This document shows, piece by piece, positions 55,490 through 64,000 of a stretch of 64,000 bases of DNA. The notes beneath the pieces are model-generated. The model was not told the DNA's origin. It was given only the letters and a program-made list of their open reading frames with translations, and made no database searches. The first letter of the stretch is position 1; each line of letters starts with the position of its first letter. Location of the stretch: contig VUYT01000004.1 of assembly GCA_008802785.1 (NCBI GenBank), positions 62,001 to 126,000 on the forward strand, written 5' to 3'. Origin of the DNA: Symmetrospora coprosmae. Its lineage: Eukaryota > Basidiomycota > Cystobasidiomycetes > Symmetrosporaceae. The position numbers were made by a program, and so were the translations under genes.

Positions 55490-57191
55490 TTACTTGCGCT
55501 TCTGCAACGAGCAATCCGAAAGCGAATCAGCAATACGCTCGCCATGATCATTCGCGGACTGACGGCTTACCGGTGCAGTGGCGTTGGCGTCCAGCTTCTT
55601 TGCCGCCTTGAGGAGCTCATCGCGTCCTCGAACGTAGACATAGTTCAGCACCTTGTGATACGGCTGCTGAATTTTGTGTTGGATCCGCACGTATGCGGCG
55701 TGCGTCAGGCCATGGGCCTTGACGATCTTCTCGATCCAGAAGACATCGACCTTGTCGAGTTTGGCCATGTAGCCACTCGAATTGTAGAGGTCATAGGCCC
55801 TCCAAAGGTTTGCCCAGAGGTGCATCATGTCCGGGTAATTCGCTTTCACGAATTCGGACTCTGGACAGGCGAGAAGACTGATCAGACATGAAAACGCAAC
55901 ATCCCAGGAGCCGAGTGTCAGGCCGGACTTACTGACGAGCACATACAGCTCCTTTCGGTGGCTGGTAACCTCCTCGAGTTCTCCAGCAGTGGGTCGCTGC
56001 AGGAGGGCGTTCACCATGTCCTCCGGGCAGGACGGATGCTCCTGCGTCAGATCAGGCCACAACGGTCAGTAAAGCTCGCATGTAGCAGGAGAGAACAAGC
56101 AGACTCGTCAGCGCGAACTGACCTTTCGGTACGTCTTGATGCAGGCCTTCAGCAACGTGTCCCACTGGGACGTCTCGCCTTTCTTCGCGTGCTCCATATT
56201 GCCGAAAGATCCAGAAGGGATAGCGTCAGTGTTGTACGTGCCGGCGACCATTCGCTCCAGTCCGTTGTTAGTGAGCATCTTGGTCTTGACGACCGTAGTC
56301 ACTTTGCTTGGCTCGATGTTCAGTCGGACGCCTTAAATGACAGGCAGCAGGAAATACAACTCAGCGACGGGGCGAACAATGCAAGCTCTGCTGTCCTCAC
56401 CGAGAGCTGCCGCGACAAAGTCCCGAGCCGACGACTTCGCCAGAGCCCCGTGCGAGGAGTTGGAAAGGTCAGCCTTCAGTTGGTCCTGGGTGATGGCGAA
56501 AATCTGGACAGGTATCTCAAAAGACTCAGTCCGCTGATACGGATCCATACGAGGGGAGATTGTAAACCTACCTGCATCGCATCGACGAGGATTGCCTGGC
56601 ACACGAGGGCGAAGGAGGGGATGGTGGTTGCGAGACTACCCTGCTCTGTTATTATAGTACAGGGAACGACAGTCAGCACCTGTGCGGTAGCAAAGCACGA
56701 AGACGCACTCACTCTTGATGATCAGCTCTTCGTAGAGCCTGCGCGAGTGTACACTACAAGTTAGCTTGTTCTCTCTGGTGCGAGCCGAAGGTGTACGGGC
56801 GGAAGGGTACGCACTTCTTGCCATCCTTTGCGTCCTGGCGCAGCTTGAGGTCCGTGCGAGCCAGAGTACGGGTGGCAGCGTTTCGGACGTCTGTGTACGT
56901 ACGCGCATTGGGAAACGCGACCGCTGCGCGATGTGTGATAGTCAGCCGCCGTGGCACAGGCACCGGAACCGGCACAGGCACAGCATGCGACTCACCGACT
57001 GCATTGAGCAGCGTCTTGCTGATCGTGGAGCTTGTAGTGTAGAGGAGGTATGCAGTGATCTTGATAGTGTTAGAGCGCTCGACGTCGAGGCCGATTTGCT
57101 CAGCCCCGTTGACGACGATGTCTCTGACAGCCTCGGGCGAGGTGGCAGGGACGGCAGAGGCGTGGTAGAAGGGATTGGCGATGTTGGACAT
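55490..57191 (-). CDS. Uncharacterised intron-rich protein
   Basis: Not recognised. Start ATG 57191: MSNIANPFYHASAVPATSPE, then AVRDIVVNGAEQIGLDVERS and ITAYLLYTTSSTISKTLLNA. Small exons follow (RTYTDVRNAATRTLARTDLK, SLATTIPSFALVCQAILVDA, SARDFVAAALGEDSRACIVR). The longest exon is helical and soluble: ECPEDMVNALL-like EHPSCPEDMVNALLQRP, ANYPDMMHLWANLWRAYDLY, HAAYVRIQHKIQQPYHKVLN. The last exon encodes only KRK and the stop after a GT-AG intron (ATAP joined to KRK). About seven introns with good borders show that it is spliced and therefore probably expressed. No signal peptide or membrane span. An intron near 56921-56994 contains a hexamer repeat. Confidence 0.6.
56953..56982. repeat. Five hexamer repeats GGCACA/GGCACC in an intron
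   Basis: Five tandem 6-base units (GGCACA, GGCACC, GGAACC, GGCACA, GGCACA) lie within an intron of the uncharacterised minus-strand gene. A small imperfect microsatellite. Confidence 0.8.
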
Positions 57192-57357
57192 GGTTAGGAC
57201 GTTGCGGTGTGCTGCTTGTCGTCTAATGTTTGAACGTATGGCTACTGTATGTGTGCAGAGCAGAGGAAGGGACTTTAGCGAGGCGCCGACCGCAGAGTCC
57301 GATCTTCGCTCCCTTCCGCCCTTCTCCGTAAGTCGTCAAGGTAATCAATCTAGATAC

Positions 57358-57696
57358 GGCCCGTCTCCGAAGCCGTTCATCCGCACAATCAGACTGTCAC
57401 CTAGAAGCGGAAGTGTCGTATCCGCATCTTACGGCTTCAGCTATAGTGTCTTGGCGGATCACGATTCCGTACTGCTGATAGCTGGAGGAACCGGAATCAC
57501 ATACGCGCTCTCAGACCTGGAACACGTCAAACTCGGAGCAAGAGCGACCTTGATATGGAGCGTTCGGGACAGTGAGACTGCCTCCGCGTTACTTCCGCTC
57601 CGCGTGAGCTACTCAGCGGGGGCGGAGATTCGGGACCACGTCGCGCAGCATCCTGGAAGAGCGCCCACTCTGGAGGAGTGCACACTAGCTTGGTGA
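57358..57696 (+). pseudogene. Relic of a ferric reductase NAD-binding domain
   Basis: The frame reads GFSYSVLADHDSVLLIAGGT, GITYALSDLEH, then ARATLIWSVRDSETAS. This is the NADPH-binding part of FRE-type ferric reductases (GPYG, vLLIAGGTGIT, lvWsvRd). The DGPYG lead-in has decayed to SASYG, the upstream FAD-binding and heme-membrane domains are absent, and the end after WSVRD is far too short before a stop at 57694. It lies between two divergent uncharacterised genes, 103 bases upstream of one start. I read it as the leftover of a lost host iron-reductase gene, although an unspliced exon fragment cannot be ruled out. Confidence 0.65.
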
Positions 57697-57798
57697 GACA
57701 CTCTCTCTAGGCAGTAGTAGAAGCGGTCAGAGCCGAGGGAATAACGCTTATTGCAGTGTGTGGACCTCCGAGTTTGATTGACTCTGCCCATTTGCGTA

Positions 57799-59693
57799 AT
57801 GGCGGACGATCCCGAGGTATTCTTCGAGCACATTGGCGTCAACCTCGGCGACGCGCCAACCAGCCAGCAGCTTCGAACAGTCGCGGATGCCATCGACGGC
57901 ATTGTTGTGGCCGACGCCGCAGATGAACAAGATGATCCCGACATGGGCGAGCTCGATGAAGCCGACGAGCTGGAGCGATGGATGCGGACCGACGAGCACG
58001 AGTATTTGATGGGTCTGATAGATGCGCTGGAAACTGCCAATGCCACGCATCGCGCGGCTCGTGCGCAGCGACGAGAGGAGATGAGGGAGAAGCTGGCTAG
58101 AGAGATCGCGAACGCCGAGGGCATCTTGCGAGCCCTAGCGCCGTCAGTCACTCCGCAGGAGTACAAGAAGGTAAGTTGTAAACGCAGCGATGCAGGCAAC
58201 GGTTATTACTGACGCGTCTGGGCACTGTCAGGCTCTGATCGTGTACCGCGGGCTCTGCGATCGTTGGACGACACTGGAAGCAGTCTACTTGCGCTTAGGG
58301 TAGGCTGACACAAGGCCGTAAGTATGCGAGGAAGAGTCTTGCGCTAATGCTTGTTGTATCTGTCTACGCAGAGCCGCAAGCACTGACGAGATGCCAGTCC
58401 TGGAGTACGTCCCGCGCACTCGCGGCAGTCTCCCGCCCTGGGCGCTCGAGGCTCCAAGCGGAGATGTGCTTGCGGCGCTGAACGTCGGCCAGTGGACGCC
58501 GCCGGCGAACAACCTCGTCCTCATAGTACTGTGGATGATGCGGATGAAGGCCAGCGATGCGCCTGGCTTCATTCGGTACGTGTGCGGGCCGAATCTCCGC
58601 CTGTCGACGAGATATGCTTATTGGATCTGACTGTCTCTGCAGTGCCAGTAAGGGGAAGTCGAGACTCACTCTCAAAGATGTCCACATACGTACGAAGGCC
58701 CATCGTCAAGCTGTAGCGAACTTCCCCGGCCTATATTTGCTTACTCCCGGGGACGCGGAAGACGAAGAAGACGATGAATCATACGTCGGGCGAGCTGCGC
58801 TTCAGCCGACCTACAAGCGCTTGTCCGGGCACGCGAGCAAGCCTGTCAACAGGAAAGTCAGGGCCAAACGCGGTTAGTCCTATTCTTACCGACTGCAGTA
58901 TTTGTGCGGATTTACACTGACTAGTGTATGTGACGTAGCCGAGGTGAACTGGAAGAAGTGGACCAAGGCAGTTCTCTTCGAACTACCTCCATTCTGGGAG
59001 GATGTCGAGGTTCCCCCTCTTCTCTTCACGAAGATCCTCGAGCCGATCTATATCGCCTTTATGGAAACGTACCGCGACTCGGGTCTTCAGTACAACGTCT
59101 TTGATGGCGTCAACTGGAACGCCAAGGCGAGCGTCGTCGACGTCGTTCGAGGGTTAATGCATCACATCAAGCTGTCGCATTCATTTCTCCCGAATGGAGC
59201 CGTCTTTCGATTGCAGACGCCGCCAGGGAAGTACCGAGAGTGGTGGGAGGAGACGTACGGCGCGGCCTTCAACCACAAGTTGGCGCCCGGCAGCATCTCG
59301 AGGATACTGACAGGCCATTCCCGCTGGCGCATCACGTCCGAGTTACCTCATGCGGCATCTTCGATCTGGCCCAAAGTTCCCACGCAGCTGTACCACAACG
59401 ACGGCCACCCAAAGACAGCCGAAGAGGTGTTCAGCGCCAAAAGGAAGGCTTCGTCAGATCCCGACAGGATGGGTCGATACGTGCCATACTTCAAGAAGTT
59501 CAAAGGCGTGGCCCTTCCCGCATTGCCAGCCCAGGCGCCGGCCGGACCTTCTACTGGCATGCGCATTCACGCCCAGCCGTCTGCCACGATCGCAAGCCAG
59601 CTTCGTCCAGTAGAGCAGAGTACCTCGCACCTTGCGCGAACCGTCACCGATACTTCCAAGTACCTGGGCTTGGCCGGGCTGGAGGACTATTAG
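57799..59693 (+). CDS. Uncharacterised protein with a conserved-looking C-terminal domain
   Basis: Not recognised. ATG 57799 opens MADDPEVFFEHIGVNLGDAP, an acidic region with a helical charged stretch (ATHRAARAQRREEMREKLAR). About five introns join PQEYKK to ALIVYRGLCDRW, LRLG to AASTDEMPVLEY, GFIR to ASKGKSRLTLKDVH and KRG to VCDVAEVNWKKW. The second half is compact and aromatic (WTKAVLFELPPFWEDVEVPP, LEPIYIAFMETYRDSGLQYN, VVRGLMHHIKLSHSFLPNGA, KYREWWEETYGAAFNHKLAP), probably a folded domain. A basic, Pro/Ala-rich tail ends KYLGLAGLEDY. No signal peptide or membrane span. Good splice borders argue for a real gene. It could belong to a lineage-specific family. Confidence 0.65.
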
Positions 59694-60398
59694 AGGAGTC
59701 CCCGAAGTCGAACGAGACCAGCGATACGCCGCATTGAGCGAAAGAACCAGCAGTTGCAGTGCATCTTCCTTGTTGTACTTGTACTCCTGATGTCTTCCAC
59801 GCCAGAGAAGCTGGATAGAATCTTATGCCAATGCAATGCAAAGGAGCACAGTGCCATCTCCCCTTCCCTTCCCTCCCTTCCTGTCAGCCTCGTGGCGGTG
59901 CTGGCTATGACCGTGGGAAAAAGCTAGCGGGTAAATTCCCGGGCCGATTAGGAATCCCAGCCCGGTCTAAAAAGCAGCATGTGCCGCTTTTCGCTCGTAC
60001 AGCGCAAAAAAAGGGGCTAAAGTCAACGAAGGGGTTCGATCCCTCGATCTCCGCCGTGCACGAATTGTTTGTTCGACCGGAAAGCGGTGCCGTACCACTG
60101 AATATGGTGCGAGAGTCAGCGGACGCGGCAAAGATCACCTTGGGGCGAAAAAGCTAACCTTGGCCACGTCGACGAGCAAAGCTGACATACCGGAGTAAAA
60201 ACAACGTATATATACTGTTGTCTTGTTATCTTGTTGTCTTGTGGTCTTTTTGTCTTGTCGTCTCTTGTCTCTCGTCGATGGTGGCAACAAATATCATCCA
60301 GGACCTTGCAGATTCAGGACGCTACAACGCCAGGTTTGGAAAGGTCGAGTATTTGGAGCTGCGGCACACATGACCATCTCATTTGCTACCGTACACTG
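59694..60398. other. Intergenic region with a tRNA-like B-box and TTGTC repeats
   Basis: 705 bases between convergent genes. At about 60028-60045, GGGGTTCGATCCC matches a Pol III B-box and T-loop, but no acceptor stem partner (CGGAGAT) is found upstream, so it is not an intact tRNA. A second GTTCGACCGG lies at about 60073. A pyrimidine-rich stretch of TTGTC-like units runs 60217-60274. Possibly an old tRNA-derived fragment; nothing here looks coding. Confidence 0.35.
60217..60274. repeat. Imperfect TTGTC-type low-complexity tract
   Basis: Repeated TTGTC, TTGTT and TTGTG units on the plus strand, about 58 bases, just upstream of the convergent end of exportin-T. A simple-sequence tract with no further structure seen. 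Confidence 0.7.
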
Positions 60399-63300
60399 TC
60401 ACCGCTGACCCGACGAAGGAACCGCAACGAGGAGATGCGCGACAGAGTACGGCTTATCGTTGCTCGTCTGCTTTGCTTTCTGAAAGAATGGCGCCAGCCA
60501 TTTCTTGAACACCTTGCCGTCGGCCGACTGGGCGAGGCTGGACAGGAACTCCTGCTGCAGCTCATTCGGCATGCCCAGGCCCGCAAAGACCTGTGAAAGC
60601 ACTGCGCCAAACTCGTCGCCGCGCAGTGTTTGCAGTGCCTTGAACAGCAGAGCGATCTCGCCAATGATCTGTGACGAAGCTGTCAGCTCAGGTTGACACG
60701 CGGCAATGTCGGCAACTTACCTGATACGCTGCCGCATCGCTGTAGTCGAAGTTGACGCGGACAGGAAGCTCCATCGCCAAAGGAACGAGCCTCTGGTAGA
60801 TAAAGTCCTTGTACTCCGGCAGCACGGACTGCTCGGTGCTCGAGAGCGGCTTGACCCATTCGGAAGTCATCCGCACTACAACGCCAAAGCCGACCTTCTG
60901 GTCCTGTAGCAGGGCGCCGTTCGAGAGGTAGTGCGGTATGCTATTGAGCAGGCTATCGAGACGAGGTGCATTGCCTGAAAAACGGACGCTGGGAGGTCAG
61001 TATAAGGCAGACCAGCTAAATAGCAAAGGCAAACTCACGACTCGAGAAGTAGACGCTCTGCATGCCTGCAGTTGAGATGGAGAGGAGAAGGGTAAAGTAC
61101 GCCCTGCGAAGCTCGGAGTGCTGCTGAATGTCATCCGTGCCGGTGATGGGCTGCTCGAGGAAGTGGTACGTCCTGTCAAAGACGGGTATAAGGAGGACGT
61201 CGAGCATTTCTGCGAATGTGGCCTGCTCAAAGTGTCAACCAGTGTTCCGGACCAGGCAGGTCAGACGTAGACTGCTCACCTTGTAACGATGAACGAGCAT
61301 GCCAATGAAGGGGAGAAAATCGACAACTTCGGAAGCGGTAAGGTGCTCAACCAGGCTGTCAATGAGGGGAGCCACCAGAGGCAGTGCCGCTTGTGTGATA
61401 CGCGCGACGATGCTCTTGAAGGTGCCGAGTGACTAGCGTACGAGACTACGCTCAGCCACGAAGACCACGCATGTCCAGCAACTGCTCCTACTCACCGCTT
61501 CTCGAATGATCAGGACGGTATTCTTGACTTTTAGAGTGTCGAGGATGACCCGCATAGCTTCCAGGAATACCTTAATCCACTCGCCAGAGGGCGTGTGTGT
61601 TGAGCTCTTGATCTCCGGGAAGCCGTGCGCCACGTTACCCACTGCTTTGATGAGGTGATGCAGGCGGAGAAGCTGTTCTGGCTCATTGTTTGATGCGGAT
61701 GCTGCCGCCGAGATGTCACTCAGCAGCGGTTGCAGCAGGGCCTGCCGGGTTATGCAAGTCAGCTTGATCAAGACACACGCTCTGCACAGCGCAATACTCA
61801 CGCGCAACAGGCCAACCTGCTCCGCCTCGTGGTTACCCAGCGTAGACATGAGCGTGCCCAAGGCTTCGAAAAGGTAGAGTTGGCTATCGAAGAAGCTTCC
61901 CTTCCGAGCCGCCTTGGTAAGGACGTCGTCTCCCGGTGATTCCGGTTCTGGTACGGACGCTTCGATGGTCAGGAGATCCTGCACGCTGCTGCAGATGCTA
62001 GTGACGTTCTCTGGCGACAGATGCTGCTGCAGTTGCATTCTCGAGGTGAAGACGAAGCGGTTGAACAGGTAGAAGCATCGGCATCGGATCGCCTGGTTCT
62101 CCTGGTGCATGCCCCTATTCGTTGCCGATGTCAGTTGAGACGCCTTCACTACAGCAGATGTACTGCACCTACCGCTCGTCCAGGAAAGCAGGAAGGATCC
62201 GCATGATGGTATCGGGAACGAGCTGGAAAAAGTCGTGATATCGTGATACACATTCAAAAAGCTGAACGGGAACGGACGCGTGCGGCCATGACGAGACGTT
62301 GGACTGCATCGTGCGGAGCATGATCTCGCCGAGAACGGACGGCGGGTACTTGTTAAAGTCAACGTTGTGGTCAGGAGAGTTGCGGCTCCTTTTGATCTCG
62401 TCTGGCGGGACCTGGACGAAGGCAGCCGGGCCTGAGGTTCCTTTCTCTGTAGGGCGGGCGAAGGATCAGCCAACGCGCGCAATCCGCACAGTCCAAGTGC
62501 TACCGGCCCACCTTTTTGAGCTGGCTCGCCATAGCTGTACAGCACGAAGAGCGCAACTTCAACGTCCATCCACTCGAGGTCGGAAGAACCGCTGTCTACA
62601 GAGTCCAGGGTCCGCGTGATCAGACTCTTGACATCCGTCGCAAACAGATCAAAGTCGACCGCAGCGACAGCATCGAAGATGGTCCTCAGGTTGCGGCGGA
62701 AGTCGAGGAAGGCCACCACCGCCTCGTCCTGCCCATCCTCTGACGCGTCATCCTCCCCTCCCCACTCCTCCTCGTTCGAATAGCGCATCTTTCGGATGGT
62801 AACCTCGAGAAGCTTGTTGAGGAACTCCGCCTTCTCTGGCGTAAGATGTGTTTGCGCTGCACGCTTCTTCTCCTTCTTGTAGATAACGAGGATAGCGGAG
62901 AAGAAGGGAATGACGGTAGATGAAGTGTCGTCGTATTCGTCCGCCAAGAAGCGGAGGGCCAGAGATCGCTGTTCCATGGCTGCCGAGAGCGCGGCCGCTT
63001 TCTGCTCGTCTGTTGCGCTTGCTTCATCTGCAATGCGCGTGAGCTCCAGACCCATGCCATTGAGAATCCTTGCCAGCTTCTCGCGGAACAGCTCCAGCTG
63101 GTCAGTATGGCTGTTCCCGGCATGACCGTTCGCCCCATTGCTCGCAGATCTCCGCGCATCGTCACTGTCGAGGAGCTGAGTGATGGCCTGGCTGACGTTG
63201 AGGACACGCAGAAGCTCCAGCTTGTCTGCCGGCGGCATTCCCTTCGTGACGAGCTCGTAGAGCAACTCTCCCGATGCCAGCCGTATCGGGACTTGGGGAG

Positions 63301-64000
63301 TCGTAAAGCCCTGGAACAGTAGCGGCAGGAAGTCCGGAGTGACAATGAACGAGACATCGATCCAGGCTGATACGACGGCCATGTCAGTGTGGCGGAACAG
63401 ACAAGCGTAAGCGAGCCCATAGCTCACAGGCATGGTCGGCTAGCACCCGCATAGCCATCTCTGCGATCTCGGCGGCTTGCTTGCTGGAGAGATTGGTTGA
63501 TGGTGCCTCGGTTCTGCTGAGAGCGTATTGAAGGATCCTGCTGGTCTGCTCGACAATGTTCCTGGCATCCTTGGCTCTGACAGCATCACGAAGCTCTGTA
63601 TCGCGAGTGAGTCGCGCGTGCGCTTTGTTTAGGCGAAGCGTGGTGTCAGAGATCTCTGTCGATATTTCATGCAGCAAGCGAAGGAAGAGATCTGTCGTCT
63701 TTGGGTTGTACGGATCCTCGCTCGTAGAGGCACCGGCGTTGTTGGGCAGAAGCGAGATGAAGGCGTCGAAGAAGTCGGTCCATGAGCTGGTGTATGTCTG
63801 CATGAAGACCAGGAAGAGGGTGTGGACGAGCTTGTTTCGTAGATCTGGCCGAACGGAAGGCGTGTCAGTCAGGAGGTTTGTGCCTGACTGGATGCGGGCT
63901 CATGCAGCGCAGTAGGATGAGCTCGCGACGCACAGAACAGCGAGCCTTCAGCGTCTCCGAGGACGTACTCCCGCTTGACATAGTCGAGCAGAGCTTGCTG
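60399..64000 (-). CDS. Exportin-T (Los1/XPOT), tRNA exporter, N-terminus beyond the window
   Basis: Importin-beta family HEAT-repeat carrier that exports tRNA from the nucleus with RanGTP. Readable blocks in order: QQALLDYVKREYVLGDAEGS at the edge, RNKLVHTLFLVFMQTYTSSW, TDFFDAFISLL, NKAHARLTRDTELRDAVRAK (typical of XPOT: the linker after the first repeats), DVSFIVTPDFLPLLFQGFT, LEWMDVEVALFVLYSYGE, YPPSVLGEIMLRTMQSNVSS, RYHDFFQLVPDTIMRILPAF, CRCFYLFNRFVFTSRMQLQQ, GNHEAEQVGLLRALLQPLLS, HFLEQPITGTDDI, and the final GMPNELQQEFLSSLAQSADG. About ten introns. The gene continues past position 64000, so the Ran-binding N-terminus is missing. Confidence 0.9.

Noticed and set aside
59930-60060. Possible tRNA gene
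   Set aside because: T-loop fits but the T-stem has a mismatch and no partner for the acceptor strand exists upstream, so it is not called as a gene.
1-64000. Transposons, virus-derived elements and CRISPR arrays
   Set aside because: No reverse transcriptase, integrase, transposase or capsid-like reading frame, no long terminal repeats and no spaced repeat arrays were seen.

Overview
The window is nuclear DNA from a fungus, most likely a basidiomycete (a yeast or smut-like species). The evidence is GC-rich coding sequence, many short GT-AG introns (about 35-100 bases) in almost every gene, tight packing on both strands, and a typical eukaryotic gene set (MCM7, Kex2 protease, Ndc1, 8-oxoguanine glycosylase, exportin-T, USP48- and OTU1-type deubiquitinases). 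I recognised no transposon, CRISPR array or rRNA gene, and no tRNA I could fold. All gene models were spliced by eye; a few exon joins remain open and are marked.

Layout: 1-12.4 kb holds a GPI-type CFEM protein, an alpha/beta hydrolase, the pore membrane protein Ndc1, two tandem paralogous F-box proteins and a family-16 lysine methyltransferase. 12.5-32.6 kb is a housekeeping block: a mitochondrial Cys2/MetX-like acyltransferase, MCM7, a DUF924 protein, Kex2, a divergent pair of deubiquitinases (OTU1 and USP48) and OGG1, followed by a MYND-finger protein at 32.8-33.8 kb.

34.2-47.3 kb is the most interesting part: a six-gene cluster that looks like a fungal mycosporine (UV sunscreen) pathway. 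It has an ATP-grasp ligase (MysC-like, with an N-terminal membrane anchor), a desmethyl-4-deoxygadusol synthase (MysA-like), an O-methyltransferase (MysB-like), an NRPS-like adenylation-carrier-reductase enzyme, an aldo-keto reductase and a short-chain dehydrogenase. The first three are the known route to 4-deoxygadusol and its amino-acid conjugate. The last three are what would be needed to reduce an amino-acid carboxyl to an alcohol. That fits the amino-alcohol mycosporines known from fungi (mycosporine-glutaminol, -serinol), but the link is my inference.

48.3-64 kb holds a CCCH zinc-finger protein with only one finger, a JMJD4-like oxygenase, three unrecognised genes (53.6-55.4, 55.5-57.2 and 57.8-59.7 kb), a ferric-reductase gene relic at 57.4-57.7 kb, and exportin-T, which runs off the right edge.
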